A DNA stretch of 64,000 nt, taken from NCBI GenBank assembly GCA_016861045.1, contig BOKP01000001.1:933529-997528 (forward strand). The letters are read 5' to 3'. This DNA is from Actinomycetes bacterium. Lineage in GTDB: Bacteria; Actinomycetota; Thermoleophilia; Solirubrobacterales; 70-9. Made by a program: the position numbers and the translations under genes. The notes below the pieces were generated by a model, which was not told the DNA's origin, did no database searches, and was given only the letters and a program-made list of their open reading frames with translations. Positions 33,363 through 41,760 of the stretch are shown in pieces (within the stretch, counting starts at the first letter, position 1; each line of letters opens with the position of its first letter).

Positions 33363-34156
33363 TGGCGCGGGTATTCCTCGTCACCGGCGCCTCGAGCGGG
33401 ATCGGGGAGGCGGCGGCCAGGCGCCTCGCGCACGAGCCCGGCGCGACCCTGGTGCTCGTCGCGCGGCGGGAGGAGCGCCTGCGCGCGCTGGCGGAGTCGC
33501 TGCCGGCGCCCGCGACCCGGGTTGCCGCCGATCTCACCGACGACGACGCGCCCGCCCGGATCGCCGCCCACGTCGAGGATCACCACGGGCGCCTCGACCT
33601 CCTCGTCAACAACGCCGGGGCATCGTGGCGCGGTGGCTTCGCCGACGCCGGCTGGGAGAACGTCGCCCGCACGATGGAGGTCAACTTCAACGCGGTCGTC
33701 CGGCTCACCGAGGCGCTCCTGCCGCTCCTCCGCCGCTCGGCGCCGAGCGCGATCGTCAACGTCGCCAGCACCGCCGGCCGCGTCTCCCGCCCGGGCGCCG
33801 GCGCCTACTCGGCGTCGAAGTACGCGCTGATCGGTTGGAGCGACTCGCTCCACGCCGAGGAGCGCGTGCACGGGGTCCACGTCGGCCTCGTCATGCCGGG
33901 CTTCATCGCGACCGAGGGCTTCCCGGCGACGGAGCTGCTCGCGAGGCCATGGACCAGGTGGATGGTCTCGACCCCCGAGAAGGCGGCCGCCGCGATCGGC
34001 GACGCCGGCCTCGGCCGCCGCGCCGAGCGCTACGTCCCGCGTCCCTACGGCTTGATCGCCGTCCTCCGCATCCTCGCCCCCGCCCTCGTCCGTCGCGCTC
34101 TCGCCGGCGGTGCCGGCCGGTCGATGACGACGGCGACGCGGCCGGGGGAGGGGTGA
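33362..34156 (+). CDS. short-chain dehydrogenase/reductase
   Basis: A 264-residue classical SDR. Seen: FLVTGASSGIGEAAARRL, the LLVNNAGASWRG strand, NVASTAGRVSRPGAGAYSASKYAL with the catalytic Ser, Tyr and Lys (YSASK), and a C-terminal extension with a hydrophobic segment ILAPALVRRAL that may associate with the membrane. The cofactor is probably NADP(H), judging from the Arg pair after strand 2 (VARREERL). The start overlaps the MDR stop by 1 base. Substrate unknown, perhaps a lipid-type carbonyl. Confidence 0.92.
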   Translation: MARVFLVTGASSGIGEAAARRLAHEPGATLVLVARREERLRALAESLPAPATRVAADLTDDDAPARIAAHVEDHHGRLDLLVNNAGASWRGGFADAGWENVARTMEVNFNAVVRLTEALLPLLRRSAPSAIVNVASTAGRVSRPGAGAYSASKYALIGWSDSLHAEERVHGVHVGLVMPGFIATEGFPATELLARPWTRWMVSTPEKAAAAIGDAGLGRRAERYVPRPYGLIAVLRILAPALVRRALAGGAGRSMTTATRPGEG

Positions 34157-34175
34157 CGGGGACGGACGGACCCGG

Positions 34176-34568
34176 TCAGCCGAGCAGCTTCGCCTTCATC
34201 CGCTCGTACTCGGCGTCGCTGAGCTTGCCCTTGTCGTGGAGCTCGGCGAGGTTGGCGAGCTCGTCGACCTGGGACGTGCCCGCGGTCTCGCGGATGTACT
34301 CGTCGAAGTGCTTCTTCTGCTCGGCCTGCTCCTTGAGGGCGCGCTCACGCATGCCGCCGCCGCGCGCGATCAGGTAGACGAGCGCCGTCAGGAACGGGAC
34401 GAAGATCAGGAACACGACCCAGATCGCCTTCCCCCAACCGCCCATCTCGTGGTCCCGGAAGAGGTCGGAGAGGATCGTGAACAGGACCATGATCCAAGCG
34501 ACGAAGATGAAGACCGCGAGCACGGTCCCGAGCGCTTCGCCGAACGAGTAGTCGGCTACGAGTGGCAA
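34176..34568 (-). CDS. membrane protein with PLDc_N-like spans and SHOCT domain
   Basis: A 130-residue protein. Two spans in the N-terminal part (VLAVFIFVAWIMVLFTILSD and AIWVVFLIFVPFLTALVYLIA) match PLDc_N/cardiolipin-synthase-N-type regions. The C-terminal ~30 residues are a SHOCT motif (LANLAELHDKGKLSDAEYERMKAKLL). The start is TTG 34568, because AAAGGAA lies 7-8 bases upstream on this strand and no ATG/GTG precedes the first span. Such proteins are common in actinobacteria and have no defined function. It converges with the SDR gene. Confidence 0.9.
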   Translation of the reverse strand: MPLVADYSFGEALGTVLAVFIFVAWIMVLFTILSDLFRDHEMGGWGKAIWVVFLIFVPFLTALVYLIARGGGMRERALKEQAEQKKHFDEYIRETAGTSQVDELANLAELHDKGKLSDAEYERMKAKLLG

Positions 34569-34648
34569 TTCGGTTCCTTTCGTTGCGTTTCCGGCCCGGG
34601 ATGGTACCCGCCGGGCCGGACCGCGGACCCCGGATCCCGGCCCTCCCG

Positions 34649-34654
34649 TAGGCT
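34649..34654 (+). promoter_or_regulatory. -10 box (TAGGCT), leaderless type
   Basis: TAGGCT lies 6 bases before the GTG of the SDR gene at 34661. Confidence 0.5.
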
Positions 34655-34660
34655 TGCGCC

Positions 34661-35440
34661 GTGACCGGCGACGGCGAGCAGGCGGCGGCGGTCGATCTCG
34701 GCGGCCGGGTCGCCCTCGTGACCGGCGGCGCCGGCGGGATCGGCTCGGCGACGGCCCGCGCGCTCGCCGCCGCGGGGGCGCGCGTGGCCGTCGCCGACAT
34801 CGATCCGGCGGGCGCCGCGGTGGCGGCCGAGGTCGACGGCATCTTCGTCGCCGCCGACGTCGCCGATCCCGACGCCAACCACGACCTCGTCGAGCGGGTT
34901 CGCCGCGAGCTCGGGGGCCTCGACCTCGTCCACCTGAACGCCGGCGTCGCGAGCGGCTTCGGCCTCGGCGACGACTTCGACCTCGATCGCTACCGGCGCG
35001 TGATGGGGATCAACCTCGACGGCGTCGTCTTCGGCACCGTCGCCGCCCTGCCGGCGCTGCGCGAGCGTGGCGGCGGCGCGATCGTCGTGACCGCATCCCT
35101 TGCCGGGCTCACCGCGGTTCCCTTCGATCCGCTGTACGCGGCCAACAAGCACGCGGTCGTCGGCCTCGCCCGCTCGCTCGGACTCGGGCTCGCCGCCGAG
35201 GGCGTCCGCTTCAACGCCGTCTGCCCGGGCTTCGCCGAGACCCCGATCATCGCGCCGATCCGCGAGGCGCTGGTCGAGTCGGGGACGCCGATCATCCCCG
35301 CCGAGCGGGTCGCCGAGGCGGTCCTGGAGCTCTTCGCCGGTGAGATGAGCGGCGAGTGCCTGTACGTCCAGCCCGGACGTCCCGCCGAGGCCTTCCGGTT
35401 CCGCAACGTCCCCGGCCCCCGGGCGGAGGCCCGGAGCTGA
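34661..35440 (+). CDS. short-chain dehydrogenase/reductase
   Basis: A 259-residue SDR. Seen: ALVTGGAGGIGSATARALA, VAVADIDPAG (Asp at the end of strand 2 favours NAD), HLNAGVASG, VVTASLAGLTAVPFDPLYAANKHAV with catalytic Ser-Tyr-Lys (Y-x3-K), and VCPGFAETPII. No neighbouring pathway genes define the substrate. GTG 34661 is supported by the TAGGCT box 6 bases upstream. Confidence 0.92.
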   Translation: MTGDGEQAAAVDLGGRVALVTGGAGGIGSATARALAAAGARVAVADIDPAGAAVAAEVDGIFVAADVADPDANHDLVERVRRELGGLDLVHLNAGVASGFGLGDDFDLDRYRRVMGINLDGVVFGTVAALPALRERGGGAIVVTASLAGLTAVPFDPLYAANKHAVVGLARSLGLGLAAEGVRFNAVCPGFAETPIIAPIREALVESGTPIIPAERVAEAVLELFAGEMSGECLYVQPGRPAEAFRFRNVPGPRAEARS

Positions 35441-35444
35441 CGCC

Positions 35445-35450
35445 TACGAT
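35445..35450 (+). promoter_or_regulatory. -10 box (TACGAT), leaderless type
   Basis: TACGAT lies 6 bases before the ATG at 35457; identical box and spacing to the promoter at 10045. Confidence 0.55.
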
Positions 35451-35456
35451 CCCGGC

Positions 35457-36251
35457 ATGACCCATGCCGCCCCCGGGGGATCGCCGGGCAGCTTCGATCG
35501 CTTCGTCGCGCTCGGCGACTCGACCACCGAGGGCCTCGAGGATCGCTACCCGGGCGGCGGCTACCGGGGCTGGGCCGACCGGCTCGCCGAGCTCCTGGCG
35601 ACCGTCAACCCCGGCATCGCCTACGCCAACCTCGCGATCCGCGGCCGCAAGGTGCCGCAGATCCGCGCCGAGCAGCTCGAGCCGGCGATCCGGCTCGAGC
35701 CCGACCTCGTCAGCATCCTCGGCGGCATCAACGACATCCTCCGCCCCAGCTTCGACCTCGACCGGGTGGCGGGCGACCTCGACGCGATGGCGACGGCGCT
35801 GGGCCGGCGGGGGGCGACGGTCCTCGCCTTCACCTTCCCCGATCCGACGGCCGCGATCACGATCGCGAGAAGGCCGATCCGGGCCCGCGTCGAGCGTTTC
35901 AACGATCGCGTCCGCCGGATGGCGGCGACGCGCGGTGCGGTCCTCGTCGACCTCGCCGCCGGCGGCGTCGCCGACCCGGCCCACTGGTCCGCCGACCGTC
36001 TCCACGCCAACGGAGCCGGGCACGCGCGGATCGCCGCCGCCGCCGCCGCGGCCCTCGGCGCCGCCCCCGATCCCGAGCCGGGGGATCCGCCGCCGCCGCG
36101 CCGCCGCGGGGCCGCGACCCGTTACGCGGCCGACGCGGTCTGGATCGGCCGTCACCTGACCCCGTGGCTCGTCCGCAGGATTCGCGGCGTCTCCTCCGGC
36201 GACGGGCGCGACCCGAAGCGCCCGGAGCTTCGACCGGTCCTCGTCGACTGA
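35457..36251 (+). CDS. SGNH/GDSL-type hydrolase
   Basis: A 264-residue esterase/lipase-like enzyme. Seen: block I FVALGDSTTEGLED with the catalytic Ser, block II Gly in the NLAIRGRKV strand, block III GGINDILRP with the oxyanion Asn, and block V SADRLHANGAGHARIA with the catalytic Asp and His (D-x2-H). All catalytic residues are present. No signal peptide is seen, so it is probably cytoplasmic. A ~50-residue basic C-terminal extension follows block V. Substrate unknown. Confidence 0.93.
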   Translation: MTHAAPGGSPGSFDRFVALGDSTTEGLEDRYPGGGYRGWADRLAELLATVNPGIAYANLAIRGRKVPQIRAEQLEPAIRLEPDLVSILGGINDILRPSFDLDRVAGDLDAMATALGRRGATVLAFTFPDPTAAITIARRPIRARVERFNDRVRRMAATRGAVLVDLAAGGVADPAHWSADRLHANGAGHARIAAAAAAALGAAPDPEPGDPPPPRRRGAATRYAADAVWIGRHLTPWLVRRIRGVSSGDGRDPKRPELRPVLVD

Positions 36252-36261
36252 TCACGGGCGC

Positions 36262-37797
36262 TCAGGCCGGAAGTAGCGCGGCGGCATCGCCCGGAGAGGG
36301 CGGCGGAGCCGGCAGCGGCGAGAGCATCGCGACGTCCCGGCCCGCGGCCTTGGCGGCGTAGAGCGCCTCGTCCATCCGCTCGAAGAGCTCGATCGCGCTC
36401 TCGCGTCCGTCCCACGAGGCGATCCCGGCCGAGCACGTCTCGCCGCCGGGCGTGCTTCGTCGCACCCGCTCGACGACCTCGAGCGCGCAGGCCCCGCCGC
36501 AGTCGGGTAGCAGCAGCGTGAACTCCTCGCCGCCCCAGCGGGCGAGTACGTCGCCCTGACGGATCGCCGCGGTCCAGGCGCCGGCCGCCGTGCGCAGGAG
36601 CCGGTCGCCGGCGGGATGACCGTTGAGGTCGTTGTAGTCCTTGAACCGGTCGAGGTCGATGATCGCGACCGAGAGCGGGGCCCCGCGGCTGCGGCTGATC
36701 GCCATCTCCTTGGCGAGCAGCCCGTCCCAGCCGCGCCGGTTCGTGAGCCCGGTGAGCTGATCGCGCGAGGCGCTTGCCGAGAGCGACCGCAGGAGGTCGG
36801 TGTGGTCGATCGTCGTCGACGCCTCCGAGGCGAGCGATCGGACCACGTCGATCCGGAGGTCGCCGGGATCGCGGACCGGGCGCTCCCAGCCCGCGCAGAG
36901 CACGGCGGCGACGACGCCGCTGCCCATGACCGGCGCGCAGAACCAGGACGTGATCGCGGCGAGCTCGGCGAGGCGCGGCGGCAGCTCGGCGGTGCGGCGG
37001 GCGTCGGGCACGAACACGGGCGCCCCGGCCCGGTTCGCCCGGTGGACGAGCGAGTGGGCGACGTCGGGCACCTGGGTCCCGACGAGGTCGTCACGGCTCG
37101 CCGCGGTGACGACGAACGCGCCGGCTCTGTCGGGCTCGACCAGCGCGACGAGCTCGCATCCGGCGAGCTCGGGGGCGGCGCGGACGAGCGCCTCGCGCGA
37201 GTCGGGCCGGGCCAGCATCTCCGCCTGCAGCGCCCGCAACCGCGGGCCGAGCGCGACCCGGTCGCGGAGCTCCTGCGAGCGCCGTTGGATCGGCAGCGCC
37301 AGCAGCGGCAGCAGGACGCTCCAGACGAGCGCCCGGAGCCCGAGCCCGGCGGGGTGGACGAGCGCCGGAACGGCGAGCGCCGCCCAGGTCGCGGCGAGGA
37401 CGATCGCCAGCGTCCGGCGGTCGTTCTGGAGGGCGACGAGGAGGACGTTGAAGCAGAGGATCACGTCGTAGAGGGGCTCGCCGGTGATCGCCGCGAGGAC
37501 GGCCATCGCGGCAGCGAAGGCGACCGCGGGGAGGGCGCGGCCGACCGGGCCGACCGCGCGGCCGCGAAGCAGGGCCCGCCAGGTCGCGAGCGCGACCAGC
37601 GCGAGACCGCCGCCGGCGCGGGTCGCGTCGGGTCCGGGGATCAGGACCACCACCGCGGCCGCGATCGCCGTGAACGCGAGCAGCTCGGCCGCCACGGCCG
37701 GAAGCCACGGCGGCCCGCCGGCGTCGCCGACGACGAGGACCGGCGCGTCGGCGCCGGCGGGATCGACCTCGAGCTTGGGGGTTCCGCCCCTGTGCAT
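36262..37797 (-). CDS. membrane-anchored GAF-GGDEF diguanylate cyclase
   Basis: Makes c-di-GMP from two GTP. The 511 residues comprise about 5-6 hydrophobic spans (~35-165), a GAF-like domain (~200-335; CELVALVEPD ... WFCAPVMGSGVVAAVLC) and a C-terminal GGDEF domain (~345-495). The active motif is GGEEF (RWGGEEFTLLLPD), which is functional in the family. The inhibitory site RQGD lies exactly five residues before it (RxxD-x5-GGEEF), so product inhibition is expected. ATG 37797 was chosen because the longer frame upstream is antisense to the aldehyde dehydrogenase. Confidence 0.93.
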   Translation of the reverse strand: MHRGGTPKLEVDPAGADAPVLVVGDAGGPPWLPAVAAELLAFTAIAAAVVVLIPGPDATRAGGGLALVALATWRALLRGRAVGPVGRALPAVAFAAAMAVLAAITGEPLYDVILCFNVLLVALQNDRRTLAIVLAATWAALAVPALVHPAGLGLRALVWSVLLPLLALPIQRRSQELRDRVALGPRLRALQAEMLARPDSREALVRAAPELAGCELVALVEPDRAGAFVVTAASRDDLVGTQVPDVAHSLVHRANRAGAPVFVPDARRTAELPPRLAELAAITSWFCAPVMGSGVVAAVLCAGWERPVRDPGDLRIDVVRSLASEASTTIDHTDLLRSLSASASRDQLTGLTNRRGWDGLLAKEMAISRSRGAPLSVAIIDLDRFKDYNDLNGHPAGDRLLRTAAGAWTAAIRQGDVLARWGGEEFTLLLPDCGGACALEVVERVRRSTPGGETCSAGIASWDGRESAIELFERMDEALYAAKAAGRDVAMLSPLPAPPPSPGDAAALLPA

Positions 37798-37929
37798 GCT
37801 CCGCCTATCGAGTCGACGCCGGGGGACCTTTAACCGCGCGGCGCCGCCGTGAGCCGACCGGGGCGCGTGCGCCGGCGGTTCGCACGGCCGCGGCCGGTGA
37901 CGGGCCGCCGCATCGTCTTCCATTCTCGG

Positions 37930-37935
37930 TACAGT
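37930..37935 (+). promoter_or_regulatory. -10 box (TACAGT) of the aldehyde dehydrogenase/IclR operon
   Basis: TACAGT, followed 3 bases later by the operator-like sequence at 37939. Transcription should start inside that sequence; the gene has a normal leader with GGAG (37960-37963) before ATG 37967. Confidence 0.45.
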
Positions 37936-37938
37936 GCG

Positions 37939-37953
37939 TTGAAAGCGGTTCGA
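37939..37953. promoter_or_regulatory. operator-like inverted repeat TTGAA-N5-TTCGA
   Basis: TTGAA-AGCGG-TTCGA spans the expected transcription start. It shares the TTGAA-N5-TTCRA layout with the perfect palindrome at 53036-53062. It is a candidate binding site of the IclR regulator encoded downstream. Confidence 0.45.
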
Positions 37954-37966
37954 GATACTGGAGATC

Positions 37967-39382
37967 ATGCACACCGTAACCCCCCCCGATTCCAGCGAGG
38001 AGCTGGGTGCAGTCGAGCTCACCCCCGCCGAGCAGGTCCAGGGCGTCGTCGATCGGGCCGCGGTCGCGCAGCGGCCCTGGGCGCGGCTCCCGGTTCGCGA
38101 GCGGGCCGCGGCGCTCGACCGCGCGGCAGCGGCGCTCGAGCCCGACGCCGGCGAGCTCGCGGAGCTGCTCGCCGCGGAGTCCGGCAAGCCGCTCGGCCAG
38201 GCCGAGTTCGAGGTCGGGGGCGCGATCGCTCTGCTCCGCGGCAACGCCGAGGAGGGACGGCGGCTCGGCGGCCGCGTCCTGCCGACCGAGGGCAACACCG
38301 GGACCGAGTACGACCTCGCGACCACCCGGCGCGAGCCGCTCGGGGTGATCGCCGCGATCCTGCCGTTCAACTTCCCGGTCGAGCTCTTCGTCGAGAAGTG
38401 CGCGGCGGCGCTCGTCGCCGGCAACGCCGTCGTCGCCAAGCCGCCGCCCGATGCCCCGCTGGCGATCGAGCGGTTCCGGCTTGCCCTCGTCGGAGCCGGG
38501 GTGCCCGCCGACGCGATCGCGGCCGTGCACGGCGGTGCTGACGTCGGTGCCGCGCTCGCCGGCGCCGACGGCGTCGCCGCCGTGTCGCTGACCGGCTCGA
38601 CCGCGGCGGGCGTCGCGGTCGCCAAGGCCGCCGCTCCGACCCTGCGCCGCCTCCACCTCGAGCTCGGCGGCAACAACGCCTGCATCGTGCTCGCGGACGC
38701 CGACCTCGACCTCCTCGTCGCCGAGGCGGTTCGCGGTCGGCTGATGATGAACGGCCAGGCCTGCTCGGCGACGAAGCGGATCATCGTCGCGGCCGCCCTG
38801 CACGACGAGCTGGCCGACCGGCTCGCGTCGGCGGCCGCCGAGCAGGTGGTCGGTCCCGCGCGCGCGCGAGAGACCACTGTCGGCCCCCTGATCAACCCCG
38901 ACGCCGCCGCCCGGGTCGCCGCCCAGGTCGGCACGGCCGTCTCCCAGGGAGGGCGGCTCGCCGCCGGCGCCGTCGGCGCCGACGGCGCCTACTTCGCGCC
39001 GGCGGTGCTCGCCGGGTTGCCCCCCGAAAGCGACATCGCCCGCGACGAGGAGGTCTTCGGCCCGGTCTTCAGCCTGATCCCGGCGGCGACGCCGGAGCGG
39101 GCGCTCGAGATCGCCAACGCATCCGAGTACGGGCTGATGGCGAGCGTCTTCAGCGCCGACCTCGAGCTCGCCTGGGCGCTCGCCGAGCGGCTCGAGGCGG
39201 GCGGGGTCGTGATCAACGGGTCGGACAACTACCGCCCTCCCGTGATCCCGTTCGGCGGCGTCAAGCTCTCCGGCGTCGGCCGTGAGGGCCTCGGCTACAC
39301 GATCGAGGAGCTGAGCCGCGAGAAGACCATCGTCCTGCGCCGCTTCCGCCGACGAACCGTCGATGGAGGGCTCGGGGGGTGA
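37967..39382 (+). CDS. NAD(P)+-dependent aldehyde dehydrogenase
   Basis: Oxidises an aldehyde to the acid. The 471 residues are family-typical. Seen: ILPFNFPVELF with the oxyanion Asn, cofactor Lys strand NAVVAKPPPDAP (Lys-Pro), SLTGSTAAG, LELGGNNACIVL with the catalytic Glu, MNGQACSATKR with the nucleophile Cys, EEVFGPVF, and the C-terminal PFGGVKLSGVGREG. The sequence is closest in feel to succinate-semialdehyde/glyceraldehyde-type dehydrogenases, but the substrate is not fixed. It opens the catabolic cluster and could oxidise a semialdehyde from the ring-opening reactions. Its GTGA end overlaps the IclR gene. Confidence 0.93.
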   Translation: MHTVTPPDSSEELGAVELTPAEQVQGVVDRAAVAQRPWARLPVRERAAALDRAAAALEPDAGELAELLAAESGKPLGQAEFEVGGAIALLRGNAEEGRRLGGRVLPTEGNTGTEYDLATTRREPLGVIAAILPFNFPVELFVEKCAAALVAGNAVVAKPPPDAPLAIERFRLALVGAGVPADAIAAVHGGADVGAALAGADGVAAVSLTGSTAAGVAVAKAAAPTLRRLHLELGGNNACIVLADADLDLLVAEAVRGRLMMNGQACSATKRIIVAAALHDELADRLASAAAEQVVGPARARETTVGPLINPDAAARVAAQVGTAVSQGGRLAAGAVGADGAYFAPAVLAGLPPESDIARDEEVFGPVFSLIPAATPERALEIANASEYGLMASVFSADLELAWALAERLEAGGVVINGSDNYRPPVIPFGGVKLSGVGREGLGYTIEELSREKTIVLRRFRRRTVDGGLGG

Positions 39383-40188
39383 GCGGCGGCTACAGGGTCC
39401 CGGCGGTCGTATCCGCCGCGAAGATCCTCCGCGAGCTGCGCCGGGCGAGCCGGCCGATGACACAGGCGGAGCTGGTCCGGGCGACCGGGCTCTCGAAGAG
39501 CTCGATGCACAACCTGCTCTCGACGCTGGAGGGGGAGGGGCTCGTCAGCCGCGACGACCGCAGCCGCGAGTACAGGCTCGGTCCGGCCCTGATCGTGCTC
39601 GGGGCGGCCGCCTCGGGGCAGGCGCGGCTGATCGACCTCGCCTCCGAACGCCTCGCGCCGCTCGCGGGCGAGCGGCAGATCTCGTTCGCGATCGCGCAGC
39701 CCCTCGGAAGCTCCGAGGTCGTGATCGTCGAGCGCTTCTACCCGCCCACCGGGGTTCACGTCGGGATCCGGATCGGGAGCACCTTCGGCCTCTACGACGG
39801 CGCGCTCGGCAAGTGCCTGCTCGCCGGCCTGCCCGAAGACGCGCTCGCCGACCGCCTCGCCGCGAAGCCGATCCCGGCCCACACCGAGCGGACGCTGACC
39901 GAGCCCGGAGAGCTGCTCGCCGAGGTGGCGAGGGTGCGCGAGAGCGGCTGGGCCGCCTCCGAGCAGGAGCTGAACGAGAACAACGCCGTCGCCGCGCCGC
40001 TGCGCGGCCGCAACGGGGGCATCGAGCTGATCCTGCTCGCGCTCGGCTTCGCCGAGGAGCTCGGCGGGGAGGAGATCGGGCGCACCGGCGAGCTCCTCGC
40101 CGCGATCGCCGAGGAGATCAGGGTCTCCGCGGGCCTGGTGGCGGAGGGCGATGAGGACGAGGCGACGGCGACCGCCGGAGTCGGGTAA
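39379..40188 (+). CDS. IclR-family transcriptional regulator
   Basis: A 269-residue regulator. The N-terminal winged helix (~5-70) contains AAKILRELRRASRPMTQAEL and GLSKSSMHNLLSTLEGEGLVSRD; the C-terminal effector domain (~85-255) contains the IclR strand GIRIGSTFGLYDGALGKCLLAGLPE and an ELNENNAVAAPLRG segment. Such proteins bind short palindromes and respond to a pathway metabolite. Its own promoter is that of the aldehyde dehydrogenase (4-base overlap). Candidate sites are 37939-37953, the region before 40252, and 53036-53062. Confidence 0.93.
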   Translation: MSGGYRVPAVVSAAKILRELRRASRPMTQAELVRATGLSKSSMHNLLSTLEGEGLVSRDDRSREYRLGPALIVLGAAASGQARLIDLASERLAPLAGERQISFAIAQPLGSSEVVIVERFYPPTGVHVGIRIGSTFGLYDGALGKCLLAGLPEDALADRLAAKPIPAHTERTLTEPGELLAEVARVRESGWAASEQELNENNAVAAPLRGRNGGIELILLALGFAEELGGEEIGRTGELLAAIAEEIRVSAGLVAEGDEDEATATAGVG

Positions 40189-40191
40189 TGT
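40186..40191 (+). promoter_or_regulatory. possible -10 box (TAATGT) before the amidohydrolase operon
   Basis: TAATGT contains the iclR stop codon and lies ~60 bases before GTG 40252, giving a leader that includes the half-sites at 40195-40229. Confidence 0.3.
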
Positions 40192-40194
40192 CCT

Positions 40195-40240
40195 GTTCAG
40201 CAAGTCGTACCGAGTTCGGCAGACTGAACTAGTCTTGCCA
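40195..40240. promoter_or_regulatory. inverted half-sites before the dihydropyrimidinase-like gene
   Basis: GTTCAG (40195-40200) and CTGAAC (40224-40229) form an inverted pair 23 bases apart. GGCAGACT...AGTCTTGCC (40218-40239) gives a second imperfect dyad just before the AAGGAG ribosome binding site. It is a possible operator but lacks the exact TTGAA-N5-TTCRA core. Confidence 0.35.
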
Positions 40241-40251
40241 AAGGAGAGCGA

Positions 40252-41760
40252 GTGACAATGAGCCGTGAAGTCGACCTGACCATCACCGGAGGCACCGTCG
40301 TCACCCCGAGCGGGCCGCGCCGCGTCGGGATCGCGATCGACGCCGGCCGGATCGTCGCCGTCGCTCCCGACGAGCTGCTGCCTCCGGCGCGGGCCAACCA
40401 CGACGCCGGCGGGCTCCACGTCCTGCCCGGGCTCGTCGACACCGAGGCCCATCCCGGCTGCTACGTCCCGCTCGCCGACGACCTCGCCTCGGAGTCGCGG
40501 GCGGCGGTCGCCGCCGGCGTCACGACCTGGGGCATCCATGCGCCCTCGACGCGAATGGGCCACCCCGACTTCCCCGAGTTCGTCCAGCCCGAGGACGTCG
40601 TCAGCTTCCACGACGTGATCGACCACTTCACCGGGCTCGTCGACTCGGACTCGGCGGTCGACGTGTTCGCCACCTACATGCTGGAGACCGACCAGCAGGC
40701 GAAGGAGATCCCCGAGTACGCGCGCGACCACGGAGTCACCTCCTACAAGCTCTACCTGCAGTCGAAGAGCCCGGCCGCCGAGCCGAACTGGCCCGGCCGC
40801 CGCGCCGGGCTCGGCCACGGCTTCGACGACGGCACCTGCTGGCTGACGATGGAGGCCGTCGCCGCGCTCGGCGACCCCGGCGTCGTCTGCATGCACTGCG
40901 AGAACTGGGAGATCGCGCGGATCTTCGACGAGCGGCTGCGCGCCGAGGGCCGGACCGACTGGGCGACCTGGTCGGACCGCTCGCCGCACTTCCTCGAGGC
41001 GACCCACATCCGCACTTACGGCGACATGGCCGCCGAGACCGGCTGCCCGATCTACATCCAGCACGCGACGACCCCGGAGAGCTACCGAGAGATCCTCGAG
41101 CTGCGCGGCCGCGGCGTCACCGTCCACGCCCAGACCGGCCCGCACTGGCTGCATTTCGGCAAGGAGGAGTTCAACGCCTGGCGGATCAACGTGCCGCTGC
41201 GCTCGCGCGAGAACAACCCGAATATCTGGCGGGCGATGCGCGACGGCGTCATCAACAGCGTCGGCTCCGACCACGTCGTCTCCTGGCCGCCGTCGGACTA
41301 CGACAGCTCCTACAACGAGAACATCTGGGAGCTGAAGACCGGCTTCACCTCGCGGGTCGAGATGCTGCTGCCGGTCCTGCTCGAGGGCGTCCACCAGGAC
41401 AAGCTCAGCCTCGAGCGGCTCGTCGAGGTCGCCTGCGAGAACCCGGCGAAGATCTTCGGGCTCTACCCGCAGAAGGGCTCGCTAGAGGTCGGTGCCGACG
41501 CCGACGTCGTCCTCGTCGACCTCGATCGCACGGTCAAGGTCAGCAACGACATGGTCCTGACCCGCTCCGGCTGGACGGTGCTCGACGGGCACGAGATGCA
41601 CGGCTGGCCGGTCGCCACCTACCTCCGCGGCAAGCAGATGGCGCGCTGGGAGGACGGGGCGCCGAAGCCGGAGTTCATCGGCGACGCCGACGGGCGGTAC
41701 CTGCGACGGGTGCCGGGACGCGCGCGCGTGCCGGTCGGCGAGGCCGTGGAGGTCGGCTGA
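40252..41760 (+). CDS. dihydropyrimidinase/allantoinase-like amidohydrolase with an altered first metal motif
   Basis: A cyclic-amide hydrolase of the D-hydantoinase superfamily, 502 residues. Seen: GLVDTEAHPGCY, where the usual HxH is ExH; the carboxylated-Lys strand SYKLYLQSK; CMHCENWE; IQHATTP; and VGSDHVVSWPPS with the catalytic Asp. All later ligands are present, so only the first His is changed to Glu. It probably opens a cyclic imide/ureide or related ring; the substitution could shift metal use or chemistry. AAGGAG lies 5 bases before GTG 40252, the better-spaced start than ATG 40258. Followed with 1-base overlap by the isochorismatase-like gene. Confidence 0.85.
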   Translation: MTMSREVDLTITGGTVVTPSGPRRVGIAIDAGRIVAVAPDELLPPARANHDAGGLHVLPGLVDTEAHPGCYVPLADDLASESRAAVAAGVTTWGIHAPSTRMGHPDFPEFVQPEDVVSFHDVIDHFTGLVDSDSAVDVFATYMLETDQQAKEIPEYARDHGVTSYKLYLQSKSPAAEPNWPGRRAGLGHGFDDGTCWLTMEAVAALGDPGVVCMHCENWEIARIFDERLRAEGRTDWATWSDRSPHFLEATHIRTYGDMAAETGCPIYIQHATTPESYREILELRGRGVTVHAQTGPHWLHFGKEEFNAWRINVPLRSRENNPNIWRAMRDGVINSVGSDHVVSWPPSDYDSSYNENIWELKTGFTSRVEMLLPVLLEGVHQDKLSLERLVEVACENPAKIFGLYPQKGSLEVGADADVVLVDLDRTVKVSNDMVLTRSGWTVLDGHEMHGWPVATYLRGKQMARWEDGAPKPEFIGDADGRYLRRVPGRARVPVGEAVEVG

